A DNA stretch of 64,000 nucleotides. Origin: Lentibacillus amyloliquefaciens (GTDB taxonomy: Bacteria; Bacillota; Bacilli; Bacillales; Amphibacillaceae). Below the pieces are notes generated by a model. It was not told where the DNA came from. It did no database searches and worked only from the letters and a program-made list of their open reading frames with translations. Shown piece after piece: positions 46,251 to 55,549 of the stretch. The stretch is from assembly GCF_001307805.1 (NCBI RefSeq), contig NZ_CP013862.1, positions 3,794,285 through 3,858,284 on the forward strand, given 5' to 3'. Each line of letters begins with the position of its first letter. The first letter of the stretch is position 1. Both the position numbers and the translations under genes were made by a program.

Positions 46251-46826
46251 ATGGCTAACAAAGTGAATTTTGGTCTAAAAAATGTACATTATGCACCAAT
46301 TACGAATGACGAAACAACAGGCGAACGAACTTATGGATCACCGATCGCTATTCCCGGAGCAGTCGAACTCTCCCTTGAACCACGTGGGGATATGGCTGAA
46401 TTTTATGCTGATGACATGCTGTATTACAGTGCCCAAAATAACCAGGGGTATGACGGAACATTGTCAATTGCAACAATCCCGGAAAAATTCTCTATTGACG
46501 CGCTGGGAGAAGAAAAAGACGAGACAGACATGGTGTTGACAGAAATTCAGAAGAATCAAGGGAAACCATTTGCGCTGATGTTTGAATTTGACGGTGATGT
46601 AAAGGCGACGCGTCATGTCATGTATTATTGCACGGCAAACCGCCCTACAGTAACCGGAGCAACACGAACGGATTCACTCGAACCTAGTCCGAATGAGTTG
46701 ACGTTTATTGCAACGGCTCGGTCTGGCGATTATTACGTTAAAACAAAAACTACCACGAATACAACGGCAGAGGTTTATGATGCGTGGTACGATGCTGTAT
46801 ATGAAAAAACCACAACGGCATCTTAA
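46251..46826 (+). CDS. Major tail protein
   Basis: 191 aa. NKVNFGLKNVHYAPITNDETTG start, KATRHVMYYCTANRP and a Thr-rich end are typical of phi13/TP901-type major tail tube proteins. Precedes the chaperone pair. RBS AGGAGTGAT. Confidence 0.88.
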   Translation: MANKVNFGLKNVHYAPITNDETTGERTYGSPIAIPGAVELSLEPRGDMAEFYADDMLYYSAQNNQGYDGTLSIATIPEKFSIDALGEEKDETDMVLTEIQKNQGKPFALMFEFDGDVKATRHVMYYCTANRPTVTGATRTDSLEPSPNELTFIATARSGDYYVKTKTTTNTTAEVYDAWYDAVYEKTTTAS

Positions 46827-46839
46827 GGCGGTGAATTAA

Positions 46840-47196
46840 TTGGAAAAAACACTCACAATTGACGGTAAACAAATAACGTTTAAATCAACGGGTGGAACAG
46901 CGCGGCGATACCGCAATCAATTCGGACGCGATTTATTTGCCGATTTGATGAAAATGTACCCACTAATGGAATTGCAAAAAGAGGGAATCAGTACGGAAAA
47001 CCTTGACTATGAAACACTTCAAACTATTGATTTTTCAGTATTCGAGAATATCGCGTGGTCGCTTGCCAAAACGGCAGACAGCAATATTCCTGACCCAGAT
47101 TCATGGTTTGATAGTTTTGATGAGTTTCCAATCATGGACATCTTCCCAGAATTGCAGGAACTCATCGAGAAGTCATTACAGACTAAAAAAAAGTAA
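46840..47196 (+). CDS. Tail assembly chaperone, gpG-like
   Basis: 118 aa from TTG after GGCGGTGAATTA. KTLTIDGKQITFKSTGGTARRYRNQFGRDLFADLMKM matches the gpG-analogue of Gram-positive siphophages. Ends in a slippery A-run (47185-47193) where ribosomes can shift to make the GT form. Confidence 0.88.
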   Translation: MEKTLTIDGKQITFKSTGGTARRYRNQFGRDLFADLMKMYPLMELQKEGISTENLDYETLQTIDFSVFENIAWSLAKTADSNIPDPDSWFDSFDEFPIMDIFPELQELIEKSLQTKKK

Positions 47197-47396
47197 AGGA
47201 AGGGGAATCGGGCGGTGATCCACTCACTACCGATTCTCTTTTATATGCTTGCAAGACAGCCGGGCTTGATTATGAAGATATTGACAATATGGCTATTGGA
47301 TTCTGTCTTGATTTTATAGATGAGTATGTCGAGCAGAATAAGCCGGAGGACAAGAAGGTTAAACAGGCTAGGCAGTCTGATTTTGATTCCTTCTAA
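46840..47396 (+). CDS. Tail assembly chaperone, gpGT-like -1 frameshift product
   Basis: Join of 46840-47193 and 47193-47396 by a -1 shift on A AAA AAG (47187-47193). The 0 frame stops at once (TAA 47194). The -1 frame is open for 67 codons (GTA AAG GAA GGG ...), giving a 185-aa protein ending ..QSDFDSF. The T part (DSLLYACKTAGLDYEDIDNMAIGFCLDFIDEYVEQ) is typical. The GT protein recruits the tape measure to tail tube subunits. Confidence 0.85.
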
Positions 47397-47411
47397 AAGG
47401 CAGGTGAGGAC

Positions 47412-49679
47412 ATGGCTAAACGCATAAAAGGTATCACGATAGAGCTTGATGGCGAGACAAAGGGGTTAGACAAAGCATTATCCGGCATCAACAAGAAATC
47501 CCGTGATTTACAAGGTGAGTTGCGCGACGTGGAAAAGCTTTTAAAGTTTAATCCTGGCAACAGTGACCTTATACGGCAAAAATATGACTTGTTAGCTGAG
47601 CAGGTTGAGACAACATCCGACAAACTCGATCAACTTAAACAAGCTCAGTCACAGGTTGAACAGCAGTTCAAAAGTGGAAAAATTGATGGTCAACAGTATC
47701 GTGCATTCCAGAGGGAAATAACCGAAACCGAAAGTAAACTTGACCACTTTAGAGGTGAAGCTAATAAAGCCTTTGACCAGATAGAAACGCAGGGCGCGGT
47801 CAAGGAAACTGGAAGGCTAGGAAAAGCATTTGATCGGGTATCTAAAAAAGCCCAGGACATGAAAAGTGACATAAGAGATGCTACATCAAAAGCAGGAGCT
47901 GCAGCAGGCGCGGCGGCTGGTGCTGCATTAGCTGGCGTCGGAGGGCAACAAGACAGCGCCAGACGGTTGGCGAGAGTTCAAACTTCTGCTGATGCGGCAG
48001 GTGTAGATATATCAGTAGCAGAACAAGCGTACAAAGACCTTATTGCCGTAACAGGTGATGCTGATTCGGCGAGTGAAGCAGTTTCAAACCTTCTGTCAAG
48101 CGGCGTTGACGGAAGCAATTTATTAGATTATGTAGACCAAATAAACGGCGCATTTATTAATTTTAATGGAACGTTACAAGCAGAGGGTATCGCTGATGGG
48201 ATTCAAGAAACATTTGCGAGCGGTGAAGCAGTCGGTCCATTTATGGAACTACTGGAACGCGCCGGAGTTGATATAGATAATTTCAATAAAAAATTAGGTG
48301 AAGCAAAGAGCGCGGGTGAAGGCACAAACTTCATTCTTGACACACTCGCTGAAAATGGCTATGGGAAGTTACTTGAAAGGTATAAAGAACTTAACCCAGA
48401 AATAGCAGAACAAGGAGAATCCCAAGCAGAACTGCAATCAAGTTTAACCAACCTTGCGACAGCCCTAACGCCTCTGCTTACAACGATAACCGATCTTGTA
48501 AACAAAGTGGCAAATTGGGCCGAAGAAAATCCGCAATTAGTTAAAACGTTAGTAATGATCGCGGGCGTTGTTGGCGCTTTGGTGGGTGTGTTTACAGCAT
48601 TGGCGCCGATTTTCACAGCACTTTCAGCTCTGTCAGTAGCTCTTGGTATAGGCATGGCCCCATTGGCAGGAATTATAGCTGCTATTGTTGCTGTTATAGG
48701 AAGCTTGGTCGCAGGCGGTATACTCTTAATCAAAAACTGGGATACAGTTAAAGCCGCCGCTATGGTTACATGGGAAGCTATTAAAATGACCTTTCAAACT
48801 GTATGGCAATTTATCAAAGCTATGATAATAACCACATGGAACACAATACAAACATTTCTGATCGTCGGTTGGAACTTTATCAAAACAACAGCGCTTGCCA
48901 TATGGACGGCAATTAAAATCGGAATACAAACTGTATGGAATGGTATAAAAGCAGTGACTATGACCGTGTGGAATGCAATAAAAGGATTTATTACCGGGTT
49001 ATGGAATGGCATTAAAAGCACTGCATCATCAGTATTTAACGGAATCAAATCAGCTATAACCGCAGTTTGGAATGGTATTAAATCTGTTTCATCGAGTGTT
49101 TGGAATGGCATTAAAGGCACACTCACCGGCATATGGGATGGTTTGAAATCAAACGTCTCAAGCGCATTCAACACAATCAAAGACACTATCAGCGGCGTGT
49201 GGGATAGTGTTAAATCCTCCACAGATGACATATGGGATGGTATTACCGACAGTGTAAAAGGAGCTGTTAACGGTGTTATTGGTGCAATAAACGGCATGAT
49301 AAATGCGCTAAACAACCTTGATATAACATTACCTAAAATACCAGATTGGGTTCCCGGCATGGGCGGCAAAGGCGGCGGTTCGATCGGCTTTCCCAACATC
49401 CCTAACATTCCGAAACTCAAAAGAGGAACAAACTATGTCGATGATGAAGGCCTGGCATACCTGCATGAAGGTGAAGCGGTTGTGCCAAAACGCTACAATC
49501 CTGCAGCTGGCGGCGGTGATATGGGCGAATTAGTACAAGCCATCAACAATTTGGCTGGCCGTGATGTTGTGCTGGCCGTCAATGATCGTGAAATTGCAAG
49601 GGCAACAGGTGGTGCTATGGCGGTTGAATTACAAAATATGAAAGTGAACAGTTCAAGAGGAAGGGGGATAAGAGGATGA
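47412..49679 (+). CDS. Tape measure protein
   Basis: 755 aa. N-terminal coiled coil (SRDLQGELRDVEKLLKFNPGNSDLIRQ), TMP core (residues 190-330), hydrophobic helices about 375-440, then about 14 tandem 11-residue repeats with Trp/Phe and Ile-Lys (VWNGIKSxxSS type, about 460-615). The LHEGEAVVPKRYNP end is also typical. Sets tail length and helps DNA entry. RBS GGCAGGTGAGGAC. Confidence 0.95.
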   Translation: MAKRIKGITIELDGETKGLDKALSGINKKSRDLQGELRDVEKLLKFNPGNSDLIRQKYDLLAEQVETTSDKLDQLKQAQSQVEQQFKSGKIDGQQYRAFQREITETESKLDHFRGEANKAFDQIETQGAVKETGRLGKAFDRVSKKAQDMKSDIRDATSKAGAAAGAAAGAALAGVGGQQDSARRLARVQTSADAAGVDISVAEQAYKDLIAVTGDADSASEAVSNLLSSGVDGSNLLDYVDQINGAFINFNGTLQAEGIADGIQETFASGEAVGPFMELLERAGVDIDNFNKKLGEAKSAGEGTNFILDTLAENGYGKLLERYKELNPEIAEQGESQAELQSSLTNLATALTPLLTTITDLVNKVANWAEENPQLVKTLVMIAGVVGALVGVFTALAPIFTALSALSVALGIGMAPLAGIIAAIVAVIGSLVAGGILLIKNWDTVKAAAMVTWEAIKMTFQTVWQFIKAMIITTWNTIQTFLIVGWNFIKTTALAIWTAIKIGIQTVWNGIKAVTMTVWNAIKGFITGLWNGIKSTASSVFNGIKSAITAVWNGIKSVSSSVWNGIKGTLTGIWDGLKSNVSSAFNTIKDTISGVWDSVKSSTDDIWDGITDSVKGAVNGVIGAINGMINALNNLDITLPKIPDWVPGMGGKGGGSIGFPNIPNIPKLKRGTNYVDDEGLAYLHEGEAVVPKRYNPAAGGGDMGELVQAINNLAGRDVVLAVNDREIARATGGAMAVELQNMKVNSSRGRGIRG

Positions 49680-50485
49680 ATGAATCAGACGTATTAATTA
49701 ATGACACAAACATCAAAGAGTATGGTCTACGTTTGCGACCAGAACATGAACATCCTTCCCCTGAAACAAGTGAAACCACAATAGACATCCCTGGTCAAAT
49801 CGGTGCGCTGCCTGTGAAATCGACAACGGGAGTAAGGACGTTTAGTTTACCGTTAGGCGTTATACCGCAAGAAAATAAGTACCAATTGCAACGAAAAATA
49901 CGAGCATTCACAAATGTTTTGTTTAATGAATTCGGCAGAACAAAAAAGGTTAAACTTCAATTCGGATATGAGCCGGATAAGTTCTATATGGTCAAACTCA
50001 ACAGCACAATATCACCTGAAAGATTAGTGAAATTAGGCATGTTTGATTTGTCGTTTGTAGCCCACGATTCACGCGCTTATTCAAACGCTAAAAATACAGA
50101 AATAACGTGGGGAAGCAAAATAATTACGTTTGAGTACGATTATTTATTAGGACACAAGACACATACAGACGTTGATATAACAAATCCGCAAACGCTGATT
50201 TACACAGTACAAGGTCTAGCAATTAAACCAACAATCGAAATCAGCGGTAGTGCTGATTCATTGTCAATTAATACAAGCAATTACGCTATTAACCTACCTT
50301 CTTTTTACAGCGAACATTGGGTAATTGACTGCCAAAAGTATATCGTCTCCCGGAACGGTTCAAATGCTTTTAATGATGTGAAATTACGTGAGTTTCAATT
50401 GATGCCAGGTGAAAATCCTATTGAAATCACAGGAAGTAATATTGATGTGTCAATGCGCTTAACATATCGAGATAAATGGATGTGA
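49676..50485 (+). CDS. Distal tail protein (Dit), siphovirus type
   Basis: 269 aa. GLRLRPEHEHPSPETSETTIDIPGQIGALP near the start and the galectin-like C-terminal half fit Dit/YqbO-type tail-tip hub proteins. Follows the tape measure with a 4-bp overlap. Confidence 0.85.
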   Translation: MNESDVLINDTNIKEYGLRLRPEHEHPSPETSETTIDIPGQIGALPVKSTTGVRTFSLPLGVIPQENKYQLQRKIRAFTNVLFNEFGRTKKVKLQFGYEPDKFYMVKLNSTISPERLVKLGMFDLSFVAHDSRAYSNAKNTEITWGSKIITFEYDYLLGHKTHTDVDITNPQTLIYTVQGLAIKPTIEISGSADSLSINTSNYAINLPSFYSEHWVIDCQKYIVSRNGSNAFNDVKLREFQLMPGENPIEITGSNIDVSMRLTYRDKWM

Positions 50486-50489
50486 TGAT

Positions 50490-50609
50490 ATGACGACAGT
50501 TAAAGTGTTGAATAAACCAAAAACCGTTAAATTGATGAAAGCAGAAGTCCATACCGATTTTTTCTTTGTTTCACAAGACCAAGTAACGCCAGTTAATAAG
50601 GAGGGATGA
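50490..50609 (+). CDS. Small tail-tip protein, unknown function
   Basis: 39 aa (TTVKVLNKPKTVKLMKAEVH). TGTGATGAT RBS is weak. Lies between Dit and the baseplate-like gene and overlaps the next RBS. Confidence 0.45.
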   Translation: MTTVKVLNKPKTVKLMKAEVHTDFFFVSQDQVTPVNKEG

Positions 50610-50611
50610 TA

Positions 50612-50884
50612 ATGCCGGCGAGTTTCAGCGTCAAAGCCGGTGACACCAAAGAGCCTTTAATGTTACAGCTTTTGAACGGCGGCGAACCGGAAAATTTATA
50701 TGATTGTCGTGTTAGGTTTTATTGCACTAATGGCATCAAAGGTGATGCAGAAATACGAGATGAAGAAAACGGAATCGTGTGGTATGTATTTAGTGAAAAC
50801 GAAGTGTCTGATGTAGGTATATATAAAGCTGAATTTGAAGTGATTTATCCAGATTTTCATACACAGACATTTCAACAGATATGA
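50612..50884 (+). CDS. BppU-like baseplate upper protein fragment/domain
   Basis: 90 aa. SFSVKAGDTKEPLMLQLLNGGEPENLYDCRVRFYC and the IYKAEFEVIYPDF segment look like the N-terminal domain of BppU-type baseplate proteins, here standing alone. ATG 50612 follows AAGGAGG. Confidence 0.6.
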   Translation: MPASFSVKAGDTKEPLMLQLLNGGEPENLYDCRVRFYCTNGIKGDAEIRDEENGIVWYVFSENEVSDVGIYKAEFEVIYPDFHTQTFQQI

Positions 50885-50967
50885 TTGCAAAAGCTGAAAG
50901 CTATGGATTAGAATCTACTGTTCTGTATTTTGAGTACCTTGTTCAAAAAGGTAAATTACAAATGTAA
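50881..50967 (+). CDS. Small tail protein, XkdX-like position
   Basis: 28 aa (MIAKAESYGLESTVLYFEYL), coupled by ATGA to the preceding gene. Could be a short independent protein or the remnant of a longer C-terminus. Confidence 0.4.
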   Translation: MIAKAESYGLESTVLYFEYLVQKGKLQM

Positions 50968-51002
50968 TACTCAACTAACTGATATCGAGATCGGAATAAC
51001 AC

Positions 51003-51027
51003 AAGCGCTCATAACGGGCGCTTTTTC
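51003..51027 (+). terminator. Hairpin within the tail module
   Basis: AAGCGC / GCGCTT stem with a 9-nt loop followed by TTTTT, 21 bp before the next gene start. A weak or partial terminator. Confidence 0.55.
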
Positions 51028-51047
51028 TTATGAAAGGAAGTGATTTA

Positions 51048-51539
51048 ATGGCCGAATTAATACAAGAAACTGACTCACTTAATAAAGGTAGAGTTAAGTT
51101 AAATAACGCCATCAATGATGCCGAAACTGCCAGGAATACATCAGAGAACGCGGATGATAAAGCAGATCAGGCATTGTTTAATTCAGAATCTACACAAGAC
51201 CAATTAGACCAGGTTGTCATAGATGGCGATTCATCAGTCGAAGCAGCACAAGCCCGTGTGGATGTAAATGGAGAATCACACCAAACACTTAAAGAACGAA
51301 TTGATGATGATTACAGCGATTTGCTACAAGTCGATGAACAAATAGGAACAACCACATTCACGCGAACAAACGGATTGGTCAGTCAAATAACAACGCCAAC
51401 CAAAGATGTCACATTCACACGTGATGCTGATGGTGTGGTTACAAGTATTACTGAAGTCAAAGCAAATAAAACAGTCGAAACAACATTTACTCGTGATTCA
51501 GACGGCGTTGTACAGTCTATCGATAAGGTGGTGGTTTGA
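51048..51539 (+). CDS. Tail fibre-like protein with coiled coil and beta repeats
   Basis: 163 aa. N-terminal coiled coil (RVKLNNAINDAETARNTSENADDKADQALFN) typical of trimeric baseplate/fibre stalks, then repeated FTRTNGLVSQI / FTRDADGVVTSI / FTRDSDGVVQSI beta units. Probably a receptor-binding or baseplate component. ATG 51048 after GAAAGGAAG. Confidence 0.65.
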   Translation: MAELIQETDSLNKGRVKLNNAINDAETARNTSENADDKADQALFNSESTQDQLDQVVIDGDSSVEAAQARVDVNGESHQTLKERIDDDYSDLLQVDEQIGTTTFTRTNGLVSQITTPTKDVTFTRDADGVVTSITEVKANKTVETTFTRDSDGVVQSIDKVVV

Positions 51540-52051
51540 TGTTTACAGAGATTTTGAATAGTTTTTTGAATGTAAGGAATAAGGTTAAAGACATTAACGG
51601 TAATTGGGTTGACCAAACCAAACTGAAAGAAACACAAACAACAGCGCACGGTTCACAAATAGCTATGACGAATGGTGATGTGCCGGTTTTCGAGATTTGG
51701 GATAAGAAAGTCATTATTGATTCTTTTGAATGGTCTCCTTCAAGTGGCGCACGTACAGCCCCAATGTTGAGTGTTGAACAGGGTGTTATGCATGAAACCA
51801 ATAATCAGATATTAAATACAATATCGTCCGGTCAATCTTATTACAGGGCGACAGCATTACGTTTATACGAGGACAAACACGATTATTTTGAAACCACTGA
51901 ATACAATGTAGCCGATTCCCGGTTTAAAGTAATTTTGAAAAAACCAATCATATTGCCGGTGGGCGGAAAACTGATATTCCGTTCAGTTATCACACCAGAA
52001 ACGGGCGATATCGTTACTTATCATGTCAACTATCGAATTATTGAGGGTTAA
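51539..52051 (+). CDS. Tail protein, unknown function
   Basis: 170 aa, beta-rich (AMTNGDVPVFEIWDKKVIIDSFEW, ILPVGGKLIFRSVITPETGD). Between the fibre-like gene and the Tal gene, starting at the previous stop. No family recognised; structural role inferred. Confidence 0.6.
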   Translation: MFTEILNSFLNVRNKVKDINGNWVDQTKLKETQTTAHGSQIAMTNGDVPVFEIWDKKVIIDSFEWSPSSGARTAPMLSVEQGVMHETNNQILNTISSGQSYYRATALRLYEDKHDYFETTEYNVADSRFKVILKKPIILPVGGKLIFRSVITPETGDIVTYHVNYRIIEG

Positions 52052-52054
52052 AGC

Positions 52055-54901
52055 ATGATTAATATACCGTATAGTTTTCAAGGGACACTGGAGCAACAAA
52101 GTTATAATACAATAATCAACCGCACCAAACGTTTTGATAAATGGCGCACAATTGGTAAGGATTCAAGCGGTAACTATGATTTATATCTCATCGAATTGGG
52201 CGATCCGTCTAAACCGGTTATTATGTTGAATGGTTCAATGCACGGTACTGAATACTGGGGAACACTTTATAGTATGGAATTCATGGAACAATTACGCGAC
52301 AATTCCTTCCCTGATAAAGGGTTTAGAGATATGTTACTGAATCATTTTTGTATTGCCTATGTGCCTGTTTTAAACCCGTGGGGATTTGACCGGACACCGC
52401 CATTTATCCGCACTACACAATATCGTTATACGTCCACGGGCGCAGAACTGAACAGCGACTTTCACCCTGACAGGATGAATGAGCCGGAGACGTGTCATTT
52501 AGTTGCTGAAATGCAGAATTATAGACCGTTCGCTTATTTGGATATACACATGTTTTCAAGCGGCTATGATGTCGCGTGGGGGAACAATTTAATATTAGGT
52601 CATGGACAACATGCAACAGATAATGTCAGGGAAGAGTGGGCTAGGTCGTGGGAGAATTACACAGGAGAAGCAGTTTCCCGCTGGCGTCCGACTGATAACT
52701 GGACAAACTCTGGACTTGCTAGAGCGCATGCAACAAGAATTAGCAACCCATACACACCGGAAACATTATCCTATATCACTGAAATATTAAGGCCAACTAA
52801 TGATACACCAGATTCAGAATTATTATCACCTGAACAGATTTATAACTATGGTTTTGGTAGTCTGTATTTGTATTTTAAAACATCAATTGACTATTTCCAA
52901 AAAAACGCAGAATTACCATCTATTCCATCTAATCCTAGTCCTAAATCGGATTTTCACGGGTTGGTTGTCAAAGGTCAGAGTAACAATGAACTAGGCGTGC
53001 TAGAAAATGCTTATAATGTATCAATAAAGAGGACTGTCAATGAGGTGTGGACAGCCTCTTTTAGTTTGCCGTTAAGCGATCCAAAAAATGAATTTTGTAG
53101 ACATTTTAACTATATAGACATTACAAGTCCATCTGGTCGGTACATGGGCTTATATCGCATCATGCCAGCGGAAACAAGGAAATCAGCATCAGATGAGAGT
53201 ATTACGTATGAGTGCGAACATGTTTTATCGACGTTGCTAGATGATGTGATAGAAGGGTATCATCAGTTCACGAATTACAATACGAGCTATGTATTACAAT
53301 CAATACTGGATTTGCAGGAAACCAAACACTGGCAATTAGGTGAAATTGAATTCGAGCGTTATTTTCATTACAGTTTTGAGAACGAAAACGGGTTGCTTGC
53401 ACCGTTATTAAGTATTCCGCAGCCGTTCAATGAAACATATGAATTTACATTCGACACAACAGTTTATCCGTGGAAATTGAATCTTGTTAAATCATCTAAT
53501 GATGTTAAAGCAGAAATCAGATGGGGGCACGATATGATTGATTTTAGCGAGGTATCTGACCCGTCTGAAATCGTTAATCATATTATTCCCAAAGGCAGTG
53601 GTGAAGGTGTTAATCAGCTTACAATTGAGGATGTTAATAACGGTGTTCGCTATTTGGAAAACGCAGCTTCAATTAGCGAGTGGGGAAAACGTAAATATAT
53701 CTGGATTGATAAGCGTTTTGATGATGCATCCACGCTGAAAGAAAACGCACAATCATTATTAAAACAGTGGAAAGACCCAAAAATCAGCTTTGATTTGAAC
53801 ACAGTTGATTTGTCTGTATTGGAAGAAGAAAACGATGAAACTTATTTTATACAGCATGATCAAACAATAGAAGTTGAAAGTCCGGTTAAACCATTGGCGC
53901 GACCGTTAAATGGCGTGACTCGTATTATCGTTGATGATAAAGAGTATGAAGCCCGGATTATCAGCGAGGATATAGCGGATTTATTCAATGAGCATGATGT
54001 TAGTTATGAGATTAATAATAAACTGGATGATATTGCTACAACGCAGGCTAATTTGGAAAGGAAACAGCAGGTGAACGAAGCGTATAGTCAAGGGGCGACT
54101 AATATTATGGCTATACCAATACAGGACAATGCGGATGCTAATCATCCATTGATATTGCCGTTTGTAATTGATGATGATGTGGTTAATGTCAACACGCTAG
54201 ATTTATGGTTTGAAACAAAAGAATTCAGGGCATACAGCACAACTACAGAAGGCGGGGGCGCAATTGTTAAGTCCACTAAGGGAGGTGGGGGAACAACCGA
54301 ATCCACAACGTCAGGTGGTAGCACAGAAGCAACAAGTTCATCCGGTGGCGGCACATCAAAAAGTACGGCAAACGGAGGCGGAAGTTCGCAAACAACATCG
54401 ACGCAATCGTTTGGTGAGTTGTCAGTGGAATCAGAACCCCCGACGTCGCCAGATCATGATGGGCATAGACACAGAGTTGTTATGGATGGTGATTATTGGA
54501 ACCATTCTCATTCGGTTGACGTACCATCCCATTCGCACTCTTTTTCTGTTCCGAGCCATACGCACAGTGTTAATATACCGTCACACAGTCACAATGTAAC
54601 AATTCCAGACCATACACATGAGATAGAGTTGCCAGATCACTCGCACGATGTTCGTCATGAGATAGTCACGCTTAACGAAAAGCCATCATCTGTACAAATA
54701 AAGGTAGATGGAAACGTTGTGAGTTTTTCCAATACAAGTGGTGACAGAATTGATTTATCTAATTACATCGAAAAGAATAACAACGGAAAAGCAACACGAG
54801 GCAAGCATGAAATTGAAATATTGCCAAATTCACTAGCGAGAATTGAAGCTAATCTTGTATTAAGACTGTTCATACGCTCCCACATTGGAACCACAATATA
54901 A
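52055..54901 (+). CDS. Tail-associated protein: M14 carboxypeptidase-like domain fused to prophage tail (Tal) domain and His-rich fibre
   Basis: 948 aa. Residues 1-290 look like an M14 zinc carboxypeptidase: H63/E66 in MHGTEYWG, NPWGFDR (107-113), ELNSDF, third ligand H165 in LDIHMF, and catalytic Glu243 in TLSYITEIL. Residues about 305-680 are a prophage endopeptidase-tail domain (LENAYNVSIKRTVNEVWTA, YECEHVLSTLLDDVI). Then a Gly/Ser/Thr linker and a run of HSHS/HTHS units with Val/Ile-Pro-Ser/Asp spacing (about 805-870), probably metal-coordinating. Probably cuts peptidoglycan peptides at entry. Confidence 0.75.
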   Translation: MINIPYSFQGTLEQQSYNTIINRTKRFDKWRTIGKDSSGNYDLYLIELGDPSKPVIMLNGSMHGTEYWGTLYSMEFMEQLRDNSFPDKGFRDMLLNHFCIAYVPVLNPWGFDRTPPFIRTTQYRYTSTGAELNSDFHPDRMNEPETCHLVAEMQNYRPFAYLDIHMFSSGYDVAWGNNLILGHGQHATDNVREEWARSWENYTGEAVSRWRPTDNWTNSGLARAHATRISNPYTPETLSYITEILRPTNDTPDSELLSPEQIYNYGFGSLYLYFKTSIDYFQKNAELPSIPSNPSPKSDFHGLVVKGQSNNELGVLENAYNVSIKRTVNEVWTASFSLPLSDPKNEFCRHFNYIDITSPSGRYMGLYRIMPAETRKSASDESITYECEHVLSTLLDDVIEGYHQFTNYNTSYVLQSILDLQETKHWQLGEIEFERYFHYSFENENGLLAPLLSIPQPFNETYEFTFDTTVYPWKLNLVKSSNDVKAEIRWGHDMIDFSEVSDPSEIVNHIIPKGSGEGVNQLTIEDVNNGVRYLENAASISEWGKRKYIWIDKRFDDASTLKENAQSLLKQWKDPKISFDLNTVDLSVLEEENDETYFIQHDQTIEVESPVKPLARPLNGVTRIIVDDKEYEARIISEDIADLFNEHDVSYEINNKLDDIATTQANLERKQQVNEAYSQGATNIMAIPIQDNADANHPLILPFVIDDDVVNVNTLDLWFETKEFRAYSTTTEGGGAIVKSTKGGGGTTESTTSGGSTEATSSSGGGTSKSTANGGGSSQTTSTQSFGELSVESEPPTSPDHDGHRHRVVMDGDYWNHSHSVDVPSHSHSFSVPSHTHSVNIPSHSHNVTIPDHTHEIELPDHSHDVRHEIVTLNEKPSSVQIKVDGNVVSFSNTSGDRIDLSNYIEKNNNGKATRGKHEIEILPNSLARIEANLVLRLFIRSHIGTTI

Positions 54902-54902
54902 C

Positions 54903-54930
54903 TTGCATATTTTTGAAAAGTGTGTATTAT
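54903..54930 (+). promoter_or_regulatory. Putative promoter of the secreted accessory gene
   Basis: TTGCAT (54903-54908), 16-bp spacer, TATTAT (54925-54930), right after the Tal stop. A small hairpin GGATG / CATCC follows (54963-54979). It supports independent expression of the next gene. Confidence 0.45.
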
Positions 54931-55017
54931 ATATGTTAAGGGATAGGTAAGCGCAACCGAAAAGGATGTACCCGCATCCCTTCCCCTAATTTTAAACGGG
55001 TGACTGTGGGAGGTCTT

Positions 55018-55527
55018 ATGATGAAGAAATTAATTGCAAGTTTAGCGACAGTTGGTGTTATTGGCATAGGTGGTGTTTTTGCTATGAGCCAAACAAGTGG
55101 AGAACCTAAACAAGAAATAGAGACTGCATCAGTAAATGAGACAGAGGAGACAAAAGAAATTCCAACAGCAAGAACAGTTGATACGGGCCCTAATATGCCG
55201 TGGGAGCATTTTGCTACCGAATTAATTAAAGAACATCAAAATAAAGGCGAAACGGTTTATCTTTGGTCTGATGCAAAAGCGTTAGAAGATTCAATTATAG
55301 AAACGATTGATTTTCCAATTCATGAAGATTCATCCACAACAAGAGAAGGACTACTCGTAACGAAAGCTAAATATTTAAACCTATTTATAAATGAAGTTAG
55401 CCAGTATGTAGATAAGCCGGATTATTTTGATAAAATGCAAGAAGTAAAAACAGCATTGAACAACGTGGAATCTGATAAAGCTAAAAACTTAATATCAGAA
55501 GCAAAGCAAATCAGAGGATCCCAATAG
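55018..55527 (+). CDS. Secreted accessory (moron) protein, unknown function
   Basis: 169 aa. N-terminal signal peptide (MMKKLIASLATVGVIGIGGVFAMS) without a lipobox Cys, acidic linker, then a helical domain (LFINEVSQYVDKPDYFDKMQEVKTALNN). Preceded by its own promoter and followed by terminators, between tail and lysis genes. ATG 55018 behind GGGAGGT. Might alter the lysogen's surface; no family recognised. Confidence 0.6.
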   Translation: MMKKLIASLATVGVIGIGGVFAMSQTSGEPKQEIETASVNETEETKEIPTARTVDTGPNMPWEHFATELIKEHQNKGETVYLWSDAKALEDSIIETIDFPIHEDSSTTREGLLVTKAKYLNLFINEVSQYVDKPDYFDKMQEVKTALNNVESDKAKNLISEAKQIRGSQ

Positions 55528-55549
55528 GGTTCTTTTTTATTATGCAGAC

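Noticed and set aside
48794..49420. 208-aa minus-strand ORF opposite the tape measure
   Set aside because: Created by the 11-residue repeats of the tape measure gene; no RBS.
50612..50967. Frameshifted single BppU gene
   Set aside because: The ATGA overlap and correct starts fit two coupled genes; a frameshift is possible but not shown.
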